From an uncultured Bacilli bacterium (GTDB lineage Bacteria > Bacillota_I > Bacilli_A > RF39 > UBA660), in the NCBI GenBank assembly GCA_910585915.1, contig CAJUGF010000010.1, positions 1-38,244 of the forward strand: 38,244 nt of DNA, written 5' to 3'. The notes under the pieces are model-generated. The model had not been told where the DNA came from, ran no database searches, and saw nothing but the letters and a program-made list of their open reading frames with translations. Of this stretch, positions 29,343-36,764 are shown piece after piece. Every line of letters starts with the position of its first letter. Position 1 is the stretch's first letter. The position numbers and the translations under genes were made by a program.

Positions 29343-31322
29343 CTATTTTAACAAGCTTTCTACTTTTATTTTTAATGATTCATAATCGAATCCCATTTTT
29401 GCTAATATTTCATTTGGACGTCCACTAAATCCATAGTCTTCTAGTCCAATAATATGTTCATTATTGGTTGCAAAACGGTTCCATATTAAAGGATTTCCTG
29501 CCTCGATTACAATTTTTTTAGTATTTTCTGGTAAAATTTGAGATTCATATTCTTTTCCTTCACCTAAGAATAATTCCATTGAAGGCATGGATACAACTCG
29601 TATGTCTAATCCTACTTTTTCTAAGTCATATGCAATTTGTAATACATATAGTAATTCACTACCAGAACTTATTAAAATACCATCGATTTTATTTTTCTCT
29701 TGTTTTATGATGTAAGCACCTTTTTCAACTAACTTTGAATTACTTCCAGGCAGTTTTGGAGAATTGTTTTGGGTAATAATTAAAGCTGCAGGTAAATTCT
29801 TTTTTAAAATGACTTCCCAACATCCCATTACTTCCATGATATCTGCTGGGCGATAAACTATTAAATTTGGAGTGGTTCTTAACATACTCAACTGTTCAAT
29901 CGGTTCTTTTACTGGGCCCTCTTCGCTGTCAGAAATTGTATCATGGGTGAAAATATAAGTTACAGGCAAGTTTGCAATAGCACTCATTCGAATAGCTGGC
30001 TTTAAATGATCTGCATAAACTAGTTTTGTGCTTCCAAATACTTTTAATCCACTTGTTGCTAAACCATTTAAAATATGTCCCATAGCATGTGGTCGTAAGC
30101 CAAAATAAATATTTCTACCACTTGGTGTTTTTGGAGTTTGCATACCGCTACTATTAATAAATGTTTGACACGAAGATGCTTGGTCAATGCTTCCACCTAA
30201 TAATAATTTACTTTTACTTGTTATTAGATTTAAAATTTTCAAATTAGTTTCTCTCAATGGTTCTCGATATCCATCATTTATTTTATAAGCTTCACTATTG
30301 AATTCTAACATTGATTGATTCATTCCCATGGATTTTATTAGTTCTTGCAATTTTATGTTAGAATTACTATTTGCTTTATTATACATTTCAGTCCATTTTT
30401 TATATTTTTTTTCTGTTCGATCATTTAATCCTTTTTGCATAAAAATAATACTATCTTTTGAAACTTCAAAAGGCGGTAAAAAAAGATTCCACTTTTTTCT
30501 CAAATTTGCCACGTCATCTACTGTTAAAGGACGATTATACACAATGTTTTTATTTTCATTAAATGATTCTTTTCCTAAAATATTTTTCAAAATTAATAAA
30601 GCGGGCTTTCCACTGCGTTTTGCAGCACTGATAGCTTTATCAATGTCTTTTACATTGGAGCCATCTTTTAAGTAATCTACGTATAAACCAAATCCTTGAA
30701 ATTTTTTTACAAGGTCATCTTGCATTATATATTCTAGCGATCCATCTTCTGTCATATTTGTGGCATCATATAAAAATATTAAATGATCTAATTTTTGGGC
30801 ACCAGCAAATGATAGTGCTTCCATACTTGATCCTTCTAAAAAATCTCGTTCGCTACATAAGCAATAAACATCATAATCAAAAAGTTTTATTCGTTCATCT
30901 TCTTCTGTAACTAAGCTTTGATAATATCTTCTAGCTAAAGACATGCCTACAGCATTTCCTACACCTGCTCCTGGTAAACCAGTGGTGATATCTATTCCAG
31001 GGGTGATACCTTGTTCTGGAAAGCCTGGAGTATTTGCATTTATAGTACGATAATTCATTAAATCTTCTTTTTTAATAGAAAAACCGCACATGTGTAGAGA
31101 TGCATATATTAAATTTGATATTTTACCAGAAGATATTACAAGACGATCTCGGTTAATCCAATTGGGATCATTTGGTCTTATGCATAAATGTCTTGCAAAT
31201 AATGTATAAACTGCTGGAGCCATACTAAGGGTAAGACCAGGGGAACCACTACCTGCTCTACTAATCATATCTAAGCTTAATATTTTTAATTCATTTAATG
31301 TTCTGATATCTTCTTGATTCAT
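29343..31322 (-). CDS. Transketolase-like protein lacking catalytic residues (probable pseudoenzyme)
   Basis: Full-length transketolase fold (659 aa; E. coli TktA has 663) with all three domains and no frameshift. Against E. coli TktA, nearly all key residues are changed: H26 to S27 (SGSPG), H66 to K67 (SSGKIS), H100 to F101 (PGFPE), GPLGQG to GLPGAG (115-120), the metal-site GDG with D155 to SER with E158, N185 to T188, the THDSHG loop shortened and its His lost, catalytic E411 to P411 (LRPHAM), and H473 of GPTHQP to K (GPVKEP). D380 and surrounding structure are kept. It should not bind thiamine diphosphate normally. It sits at the tkt locus between SOS genes and sirA-yneF. The ATG follows GAGGG. 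A regulatory or structural role is inference. Confidence 0.9.
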   Translation of the reverse strand: MNQEDIRTLNELKILSLDMISRAGSGSPGLTLSMAPAVYTLFARHLCIRPNDPNWINRDRLVISSGKISNLIYASLHMCGFSIKKEDLMNYRTINANTPGFPEQGITPGIDITTGLPGAGVGNAVGMSLARRYYQSLVTEEDERIKLFDYDVYCLCSERDFLEGSSMEALSFAGAQKLDHLIFLYDATNMTEDGSLEYIMQDDLVKKFQGFGLYVDYLKDGSNVKDIDKAISAAKRSGKPALLILKNILGKESFNENKNIVYNRPLTVDDVANLRKKWNLFLPPFEVSKDSIIFMQKGLNDRTEKKYKKWTEMYNKANSNSNIKLQELIKSMGMNQSMLEFNSEAYKINDGYREPLRETNLKILNLITSKSKLLLGGSIDQASSCQTFINSSGMQTPKTPSGRNIYFGLRPHAMGHILNGLATSGLKVFGSTKLVYADHLKPAIRMSAIANLPVTYIFTHDTISDSEEGPVKEPIEQLSMLRTTPNLIVYRPADIMEVMGCWEVILKKNLPAALIITQNNSPKLPGSNSKLVEKGAYIIKQEKNKIDGILISSGSELLYVLQIAYDLEKVGLDIRVVSMPSMELFLGEGKEYESQILPENTKKIVIEAGNPLIWNRFATNNEHIIGLEDYGFSGRPNEILAKMGFDYESLKIKVESLLK

Positions 31323-31348
31323 CTTTTGTACACCCTCTTTATTTTTTT

Positions 31349-31377
31349 ATTATATCAAAAATTAAGAGGTGGCTCAA
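31349..31377 (-). promoter_or_regulatory. Promoter of the transketolase-like operon
   Basis: TTGAGC (31372-31377), a 17-base spacer and perfect TATAAT (31349-31354) with a TGA extension. Confidence 0.7.
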
Positions 31378-31382
31378 TTATT

Positions 31383-31685
31383 TTATCCCACAAAACTTTG
31401 CAAAATACTCCTTTCTGTTTGCCAAGCATCAAAGATATTTATTCCTAATTTATTACACAGGGAGAGTAAAACGGAAAAGATGCTAGTGATATCAAACTCT
31501 TGAGAAGTTTTGTCTTCTTCATAAACGTCTTTTGCTAAGTCGATTACTTTTTCAAAGAGGGAAAAAAATTCATCTTCTAAGACATTACCTTTATATTTTT
31601 CTTTCATAATTTCTTCAACATATTTTTGAATTAAAATTAAACTTCCTTTGGTTTTCATTTTTTCTAATAATTCTTTTTTACACAT
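31383..31685 (-). CDS. Unknown 100-aa helical protein
   Basis: An all-helical, charged protein. The spacing FEKVIDLAKDVYEED ... SIFSVLLSLCNKLGINIFDAW faintly recalls MazG-type all-alpha pyrophosphohydrolases, but the metal-binding EExxE/ExxD acids are not convincingly present, so no function is assigned. It starts at an ATG after GAAGGAGG, 14 bases from the stop of the 49-aa SOS membrane protein, and so is very probably in the LexA-controlled operon. It occupies the place of yneB/ynzC in B. subtilis but matches neither by eye. Confidence 0.65.
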   Translation of the reverse strand: MCKKELLEKMKTKGSLILIQKYVEEIMKEKYKGNVLEDEFFSLFEKVIDLAKDVYEEDKTSQEFDITSIFSVLLSLCNKLGINIFDAWQTERSILQSFVG

Positions 31686-31699
31686 ACTTTATCCTCCTT

Positions 31700-31849
31700 C
31701 TAATTATACCTTACTAGATTTTGTTCCATATTTTGATAATTTGTTTGATTATTTAAATATCGAAAGCGTTCGTTTAACATTAAAACACCTAAAACAATAA
31801 TCCCATAAAATAAAATTAGTCCTCCATATTTTTTCATTAGTTTATTCAT
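31700..31849 (-). CDS. 49-aa SOS membrane protein, YneA-position
   Basis: A short gene below the usual length cutoff. It begins MNKLMKKYGGLILFYG, has one span (about residues 9-25) and a polar tail with RFRYLNNQTN. The ATG follows GAGGGAG at 7 bases. It is divergent from lexA, and its promoter contains a LexA box, the same arrangement as yneA of B. subtilis, an SOS cell-division inhibitor with one span and a LysM domain. No LysM is present here. A role in damage-induced division arrest is inferred from position and regulation only. Confidence 0.7.
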   Translation of the reverse strand: MNKLMKKYGGLILFYGIIVLGVLMLNERFRYLNNQTNYQNMEQNLVRYN

Positions 31850-31872
31850 ATTCACTCCCTCTTTCCAAACCC

Positions 31873-31901
31873 ATCATATCAAGAACAATCGTTCGTGTCA
31901 A
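31873..31901 (-). promoter_or_regulatory. SOS promoter of the 49-aa gene
   Basis: Perfect TTGACA (31896-31901), a 17-base spacer and TATGAT (31873-31878). The LexA box fills the spacer. Confidence 0.82.
31882..31895. promoter_or_regulatory. LexA box 1
   Basis: AGAACAATCGTTCG matches the Firmicute LexA/DinR consensus CGAAC-N4-GTTCG with one mismatch. It lies between the -35 and -10 of the 49-aa gene promoter. Confidence 0.85.
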
Positions 31902-31910
31902 GGATGAATT

Positions 31911-31924
31911 TGAACAAATGTTTG
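31911..31924. promoter_or_regulatory. LexA box 2
   Basis: TGAACAAATGTTTG matches CGAAC-N4-GTTCG with two mismatches. It overlaps the -35 box of lexA, consistent with autorepression. Confidence 0.72.
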
Positions 31925-31950
31925 ACATTTTGACATTTGCATGTTAATAT
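31922..31950 (+). promoter_or_regulatory. lexA promoter
   Basis: TTGACA (31922-31927), a 17-base spacer and TAATAT (31945-31950), 18 bases before the ATG. Confidence 0.65.
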
Positions 31951-31968
31951 TTAAATGGAGGAAAAGAT

Positions 31969-32601
31969 ATGGCTAATGAATTAGAAAAAAACTTGACAAA
32001 AAAACAAGGCGAAGTTTTAGATTATATTAAAAAGTATACAGCAACTCATGGATATCCACCAGCAATTCGTGAAATTGGTGCTGGGCTTGGTCTTTCTAGT
32101 CCTGCAACTGTTCATACTCATGTAAAAAAATTAGAAGAAGCTGGCGTCATCAAAACCTCTAGTAATAAATTTCGAACTATAGAAATTTTAGTGGATAATG
32201 AATATGATGAAACCAAGGAAGATGTTATTAAGGTACCTCTTCTGGGAAAAATTACTGCTGGTAATCCCATTGAAGCAATTGAGCAGCCTAATACTTTTTT
32301 TGATCTTCCTGCCAATTTGATTCCCAAAAAGGAAACTGTGTTTACTCTAGAGGTTAGTGGTGAATCAATGATTAATGCTGGAATTTTTGATGGAGATTAT
32401 GTTATTGTAAAAAAGCAAAATACTGCAAGAAATGGAGATATTGTAGTAGCCATGACAGAGGATAATGAGGTTACATTAAAAACTTTTTATAAGGAGAATG
32501 GGCATATTCGCTTACAACCTGAGAATGATACTATGGCTCCTTTCATCTTTCCAAATATTACAATTCTTGGCATTGCTATTGGATTGTATCGTAAATTTTA
32601 G
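31969..32601 (+). CDS. lexA: SOS repressor LexA
   Basis: A 210-aa transcriptional repressor and self-cleaving protease. The winged HTH covers residues 1-70 (PPAIREIGAGLGLSSPATVHTHV). The autocleavage site is A97-G98 in ITAGNP. The S24 catalytic dyad is S133 (SGESM) and K171 (VTLKTF). RecA-stimulated cleavage would derepress this gene and the divergent 49-aa/100-aa operon; two LexA boxes lie between them. The ATG follows GGAGG at 7 bases. It is monocistronic and ends at a bidirectional terminator. Confidence 0.97.
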   Translation: MANELEKNLTKKQGEVLDYIKKYTATHGYPPAIREIGAGLGLSSPATVHTHVKKLEEAGVIKTSSNKFRTIEILVDNEYDETKEDVIKVPLLGKITAGNPIEAIEQPNTFFDLPANLIPKKETVFTLEVSGESMINAGIFDGDYVIVKKQNTARNGDIVVAMTEDNEVTLKTFYKENGHIRLQPENDTMAPFIFPNITILGIAIGLYRKF

Positions 32602-32608
32602 TAAAAGA

Positions 32609-32647
32609 AAAACAAGCTTACTTTTTGATTTTAAGCTTGTTTTTTAT
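32609..32647. terminator. Bidirectional terminator between lexA and the rhomboid gene
   Basis: AACAAGCTTA (32611-32620) pairs with TAAGCTTGTT (32632-32641), T-rich outward on both strands. The rhomboid stop lies in the tail. Confidence 0.85.
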
Positions 32648-33792
32648 TGAAAAAATATAATGTAGCTTAGGAAAGCAATAAATACGAATAAGACGATCGT
32701 CCCATTTATTTTTTCCATCTTATCTGATTTACCTTCAACTCCAAGAGCCATCATTGACAAGTAACCACCAATTAATCCACCAATATGGGCAGCATTATCA
32801 ATCCCTGATATTACGAACCCTAATAATAAATTTGCAATAATCAAGGGTACGATTTGATTTCTCAGCACGCTTCCTAAATAAAGGCGATAATGATAGCCAA
32901 AATATAGCAATGCCCCTAAAAGTCCGAAAATAGCACCAGAGGCACCAACACTTACTGATTCACTAAATATACATGACAGTAAGGAGCCACTTATCGCACT
33001 TATTAAATAAATGATTAAAAACTTTTTCTTTCCAACATAATTTTCTAATTGAATACCAATAATATATAAAGCGTACATATTAAATAGCAAATGAAAAATG
33101 TTAGCATGAAGAAATGTACCACTTATTAATCTTAATAAATGCCAACCTCCTGTTTTTATGTATGGTGCAAATATGGCACCATAGTTCAGTAGATTTCTTG
33201 CACTTAAGTTTCCACCACTTGCAATAAACGTAAGGAAAAATATACTAATACAAACAATAATTAGGATAGAGGTTATTACAATCTTTTTAGGTTTAAATGT
33301 ACTTTCATATACTTTATTTTCTTTTTCAGTTTTTTCATTGATATCTTTTGTGACATTTAGAATTAGTTCCATTCCATTTGTATCATCCAATAGTTTTTCA
33401 TCAATGTCAGGGAAAGTTTCTCCCTTTAATTTTTTCTTAGCATCGTTCATATTTTTTACAATAACAGAATTAATGTTCTTTTCTTCTGAGATGTTAATTT
33501 CATCATTTACATCTAGTAAAATATTTAGTGTATTCATAGAAAACGAAACCGTTTTCTTTTTTATTTGACGCATAACATTTCTAATTTTAAATACATCAAA
33601 TTTATATTGCTCCTCATTATGAATATAATTGGCGTTAATACGAATTATTTTATAAGGTCCATCTTGATTTTCTAACCATATTTCATCTTTTACACCATTT
33701 ACAACAATGGGAGTATAATTTTTTTCCGTTACAAAGTAATGCACTAAACGCATAATCATTTCGTCTTTTTTATCCATTACGACTGTACTCAT
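32644..33792 (-). CDS. Rhomboid family intramembrane serine protease
   Basis: A 382-aa membrane protease with a cytoplasmic N-terminal domain of about 165 residues and six or seven C-terminal spans. The catalytic dyad is S285 (GASGAIFG) and H336 (NAAHIGG), and the oxyanion-side HANIFHLLFN block lies at 229-238. The N-terminal region plus rhomboid core resembles GluP/YqgP of Bacillus, but the C-terminal TPR repeats of that protein are absent. The natural substrate is unknown. The ATG follows AGGAGG, and it has its own promoter. Confidence 0.94.
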   Translation of the reverse strand: MSTVVMDKKDEMIMRLVHYFVTEKNYTPIVVNGVKDEIWLENQDGPYKIIRINANYIHNEEQYKFDVFKIRNVMRQIKKKTVSFSMNTLNILLDVNDEINISEEKNINSVIVKNMNDAKKKLKGETFPDIDEKLLDDTNGMELILNVTKDINEKTEKENKVYESTFKPKKIVITSILIIVCISIFFLTFIASGGNLSARNLLNYGAIFAPYIKTGGWHLLRLISGTFLHANIFHLLFNMYALYIIGIQLENYVGKKKFLIIYLISAISGSLLSCIFSESVSVGASGAIFGLLGALLYFGYHYRLYLGSVLRNQIVPLIIANLLLGFVISGIDNAAHIGGLIGGYLSMMALGVEGKSDKMEKINGTIVLFVFIAFLSYIIFFQ

Positions 33793-33816
33793 AAAAAACC
33801 TCCTATATGTACTAAT

Positions 33817-33845
33817 ATTTTAATACATTTCATAAAATTAGTAAA
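33817..33845 (-). promoter_or_regulatory. Rhomboid gene promoter
   Basis: TTTACT (33840-33845), a 17-base spacer and TAAAAT (33817-33822) on the minus strand. Confidence 0.6.
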
Positions 33846-33861
33846 GAGGAGGGCTTTAGCG

Positions 33862-34176
33862 ATGGCTATTCTTTATTTCTTTTGTATTTTATTTTTTCTT
33901 TTTCCTATTTTTTATCTTTTAAAAACTGATATTAATCACGATGACGTTTATTATTTCCTTTTTTCTAGTATTTTTTTTCATGGTGGACTTTTCTTATTTT
34001 ATTATCGTTTGGAAAATCTTTATTTTTCTTTTTTTGCTTCTTTCTTTTTAGTCCTTTTCACTTTTTTTCTTCTTCGACATATAAAAAAAGAGGTGCCTAA
34101 ATTTTTCTGTTTAGCCATTCCTCTTTTCTTCTTTCAAATGTTTATTTGTCTTATGTTATTCTGCCAATTCTTCTAA
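33862..34176 (+). CDS. Small Phe-rich polytopic membrane protein, unknown
   Basis: A 104-aa protein of four predicted spans with short loops (DINHDD; RHIKKEVPK). It is extremely rich in phenylalanine and leucine. No family is recognised. The ATG follows GAGGAGG at about 9 bases, which supports translation. It is divergent from the rhomboid gene, and its last 21 bases overlap the convergent pseudouridine synthase gene. Confidence 0.55.
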   Translation: MAILYFFCILFFLFPIFYLLKTDINHDDVYYFLFSSIFFHGGLFLFYYRLENLYFSFFASFFLVLFTFFLLRHIKKEVPKFFCLAIPLFFFQMFICLMLFCQFF

Positions 34177-35052
34177 GTTATTTATGAACTCTTGCATTTC
34201 TTTTGGAATTGGTGATGAAAAAGCCATTTTTTCTTTGGTGATGGGATGTTCAAAATGAATTTGATCAGCATGCAAAAATTGCCCAAATTCACTACATTTT
34301 TTATTAGTATAAACAGGATCATTATAAATTGGATATCCAATATATTTCATATGAACTCTTATTTGATGAGTTCTTCCTGTTTCTAATTTTAATCTAACTA
34401 ATGTATAATCATTAAATCGTTTTAGTACCTTTAAATGTGTTACTGCATGCTTTGAATTTTTGGCAGTTACTGTCATACGTTTCCTATTTTGTTCATCTCT
34501 TCCTATTGGTGCATCAATGATTGCTTGGCGATTTGGAAATTCTCCAATTAGTAATGCTACATATTCTCTTGAAACTTTTTTCTCTTTAAAGTCTTCTGTT
34601 AATATTTGATGTGCTTCATTCGTTTTAGCAATTAATAACAATCCACTCGTATCTTTATCAATTCGATGAACAATTCCTGGACGTTCTATCCCATTTTGAT
34701 CACTTAAATCTTTGGTGTAATACAATAAACCATTTGCTAATGTGTTGTTATAATTTCCACTTCCTGGATGAACTACTAACCCACTTGGTTTGTCAATTAC
34801 GATAATATCTTTATCTTCATAAATAATATTTAAATCCATTTTTACTGGTTCTACTTTTGTTTCAAAAGAGTATTCTTTAACAAATTCAATACAATCATTT
34901 TCTTTTACTTTAAAGCTTGCTTTTTCTAATTTTCCATTTACTAAAATGCATTCTTGTTCTAACATTTTTTCTATTTGGCTTCTAGAGAATTCTGTATTTT
35001 CTGCTAAATATTTATCTAATCTTTTTTCATTTTGTTCTACTACTATCTTCAT
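34156..35052 (-). CDS. RluA/RluD-family pseudouridine synthase (YlyB-like)
   Basis: Isomerises uridine to pseudouridine in RNA, probably 23S rRNA as for RluD. An N-terminal S4 RNA-binding domain (RLDKYLAENTEFSRSQIEKML) precedes the catalytic domain, with catalytic D132 in HRIDKDTSGLLL and the downstream GRTHQIRVH block. At 298 residues it is typical. The ATG follows AAGGAG and overlaps the lspA 3' end by 26 bases, so the two are translationally coupled. lspA followed by this gene is the order in B. subtilis (lspA-ylyB). Confidence 0.95.
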   Translation of the reverse strand: MKIVVEQNEKRLDKYLAENTEFSRSQIEKMLEQECILVNGKLEKASFKVKENDCIEFVKEYSFETKVEPVKMDLNIIYEDKDIIVIDKPSGLVVHPGSGNYNNTLANGLLYYTKDLSDQNGIERPGIVHRIDKDTSGLLLIAKTNEAHQILTEDFKEKKVSREYVALLIGEFPNRQAIIDAPIGRDEQNRKRMTVTAKNSKHAVTHLKVLKRFNDYTLVRLKLETGRTHQIRVHMKYIGYPIYNDPVYTNKKCSEFGQFLHADQIHFEHPITKEKMAFSSPIPKEMQEFINNLEELAE

Positions 35053-35503
35053 GATGATCTTCTCCTTTTAATATGGCATAAAATAATAAAATTACACCAA
35101 TTACAATGGCAATATCTGCAATATTAAATATTGGATAGTCATATTGGAATATGCGAAAATCAAAAAAATCTCTTACATATCCAAATAGCCATCGATCTAT
35201 TAAATTTCCAATAAGTCCTCCAACCATTAAACCAAAGGCAATATTATTTCTTTGATTTGTTTTGAAAGCATACATAAAACGATAAATGATAACTAATGCA
35301 ATCAAACTTATTGTGATGATCAGTGGAGTTTGATTGTCCATTATACTCCATGCTGCTCCATAGTTATTAATATAGTGGAGGGAAAAGAAGTTTGGAATGA
35401 CTTGAATTTCAGCATTCAATTCTAATATGGCTTCAATCAGAACTTTGCTTATTTGGTCAAGTATTAATGTTAGTGATGCCACCGTTAATATTTTTCGATT
35501 CAT
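35027..35503 (-). CDS. lspA: Lipoprotein signal peptidase (signal peptidase II)
   Basis: Membrane aspartic protease that removes signal peptides from diacylglyceryl-prolipoproteins. The 158 aa contain four spans. The catalytic aspartates are in GNLIDRW and FNIADIAI, and NYGAAWS is the other conserved block. The ATG follows GAGGG at 6 bases. The gene ends in TGA, evidence that TGA is a stop in this organism. It is in an operon with the downstream pseudouridine synthase gene. Confidence 0.96.
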   Translation of the reverse strand: MNRKILTVASLTLILDQISKVLIEAILELNAEIQVIPNFFSLHYINNYGAAWSIMDNQTPLIITISLIALVIIYRFMYAFKTNQRNNIAFGLMVGGLIGNLIDRWLFGYVRDFFDFRIFQYDYPIFNIADIAIVIGVILLFYAILKGEDHHEDSSRTK

Positions 35504-35575
35504 ATTAATCCCTCAATATATTCTTTATGTTTTTTCTTTCGTTATTTCATGTAATTTATTAGATAATGTTAAGCT

Positions 35576-35604
35576 ATTTTATCACTATTACACTTATATA
35601 ACAA
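35576..35604 (-). promoter_or_regulatory. lspA promoter
   Basis: TTGTTA (35599-35604), a 17-base spacer and TAAAAT (35576-35581) with a TGA extension. The leader is about 65 bases with no recognised structure. Confidence 0.6.
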
Positions 35605-35652
35605 CTTGTAACTTTATCTTATCATATGTTTTATGATATTTAAAATAGTATT

Positions 35653-35874
35653 TTATATTTCTACTAAAATGACATCTTCTCCTATTTTATTTATTTGTTT
35701 AAAGGTTATTGTCGTTTCATCATTACTAGTAAAGAGGCGAAAAAAACGTTTTGGTTCAACTATTAAGTACTCAATATTACCAAGCCCATTGATTTCTAGA
35801 TCGATAATTCTTCCAAGTCTTTTTCCGTCTTTGATGCTTACAACGTCCTTTCTTTGTAAATCAGATATACGCAT
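35653..35874 (-). CDS. YlmC/YmxH family PRC-barrel protein
   Basis: A 73-aa single PRC-barrel domain: MRISDLQRKDVVSIKDGKRLG then IIDLEINGLGNIEYLIV. The family (YlmC/YmxH) is conserved in endospore formers; its molecular role is not established. The ATG follows AGGTGA. It lies 30 bases downstream of the sigG-like gene and is probably co-transcribed with it, as in the sigG-ylm region of B. subtilis. Confidence 0.9.
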   Translation of the reverse strand: MRISDLQRKDVVSIKDGKRLGRIIDLEINGLGNIEYLIVEPKRFFRLFTSNDETTITFKQINKIGEDVILVEI

Positions 35875-35904
35875 AAAATCACCTAATTTATTTTATGTTT
35901 TCTA

Positions 35905-36681
35905 TTACTTAATTAGTCTTCTAACACTATTCATAGCACTTTTTTCTAATCTGGATACTTGAGCTTGACTAATTCCTAATCTTTCTGCTATTTCCATTTG
36001 TGTTTTACCAATAATAAAACGTTCCATAAGTATATTTCTTTCTCTTTCTTTTAATTTGTTTAAAGCTCTTTTCATGGATATTAACATGTCTTGATCTTTG
36101 TTTTTTTCTTTTTTATCTGCTAATTGGTCTAATAAGTATATGGTGTCTCCTCCATCATTATAAATGGGTTCAAAGATACTCATTGGTTCTCTTAATGAAT
36201 CCAAAGCATAAGATATTTTATATTCTTCGATGCCTAAGCTTTCTGCTATTTGACTATTTAATGGCTCATAACCATTTTTTAGTAGGAATTCATCCTTGTA
36301 TTTTAGTATTTGATAAGCGAGATCCTTGACGCTTCTGCTTACACGTACGCTTGTGTTATCTCTTATGTATCTTTTAATTTCACCAACGATTAATGGACAA
36401 GCATAGGTGCTTAATTTTAAATTGTAGGATAAATCAAAATTATCAATTGCTTTTATTAAACCAATTACCCCTACTTGAAATAGGTCGTCTAAATTATATT
36501 TTGAATTGTTAAATCTTTTTAAGATACTTAATACTAATTTTAGATTACCGTTTATTAATGCTTCTTTTGCTTGTAAATCACCGCTTTGGTAGCGTTTAAA
36601 TAATTCAATTGTTTCTTCACTTTTTAAAACTTTTATATTACTTGTATTTACACCTGTTATATCAACTTTATATTTTGCCAT
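35905..36681 (-). CDS. sigG: RNA polymerase sporulation sigma factor SigG
   Basis: A 258-aa sigma-70 family factor of the SigF/SigG group, expected to direct late forespore transcription. The N-terminus (KVDITGVNTSNIKVLKSEE) matches SigG closely. Region 2 has NGNLKLVLS, DDLFQVGVIGLIKAIDNFD and STYACPLIVGEIKRYIRD. Region 3 ends SIFEPIYNDGGD, characteristic of SigG. Region 4 has TQMEIAERLGISQAQVSRLEK. The ATG follows an AAAGGA-type ribosome site. A TGAATA motif about 50 bases upstream resembles a forespore sigma -35 element but the -10 match is poor. Confidence 0.95.
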   Translation of the reverse strand: MAKYKVDITGVNTSNIKVLKSEETIELFKRYQSGDLQAKEALINGNLKLVLSILKRFNNSKYNLDDLFQVGVIGLIKAIDNFDLSYNLKLSTYACPLIVGEIKRYIRDNTSVRVSRSVKDLAYQILKYKDEFLLKNGYEPLNSQIAESLGIEEYKISYALDSLREPMSIFEPIYNDGGDTIYLLDQLADKKEKNKDQDMLISMKRALNKLKERERNILMERFIIGKTQMEIAERLGISQAQVSRLEKSAMNSVRRLIK

Positions 36682-36732
36682 ATTTTTTATCCTTTCACCT
36701 TACTATTGTTTGAAAGAATGTTTTTTTATTCA

Positions 36733-36764
36733 AAAAAAGAAAAAAAGTAGCTTTTTGCTACTTT
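36733..36764 (-). terminator. Terminator of the beta-helix protein gene
   Basis: AAAGTAGC pairs with GCTACTTT around a 5-base loop, followed by TTTTCTTTTTTTG. The TAG stop codon is part of the stem. Confidence 0.88.

Noticed and set aside
31383..31685. MazG-type nucleotide pyrophosphohydrolase
   Set aside because: The helical spacing is suggestive, but the acidic metal-binding residues are not convincingly present, so the gene was left as unknown.
35027..35503. Possible use of TGA as tryptophan (Mollicutes-like code)
   Set aside because: lspA and the gene ending at 6471 end in TGA at the expected place, and tryptophan is encoded by TGG throughout.
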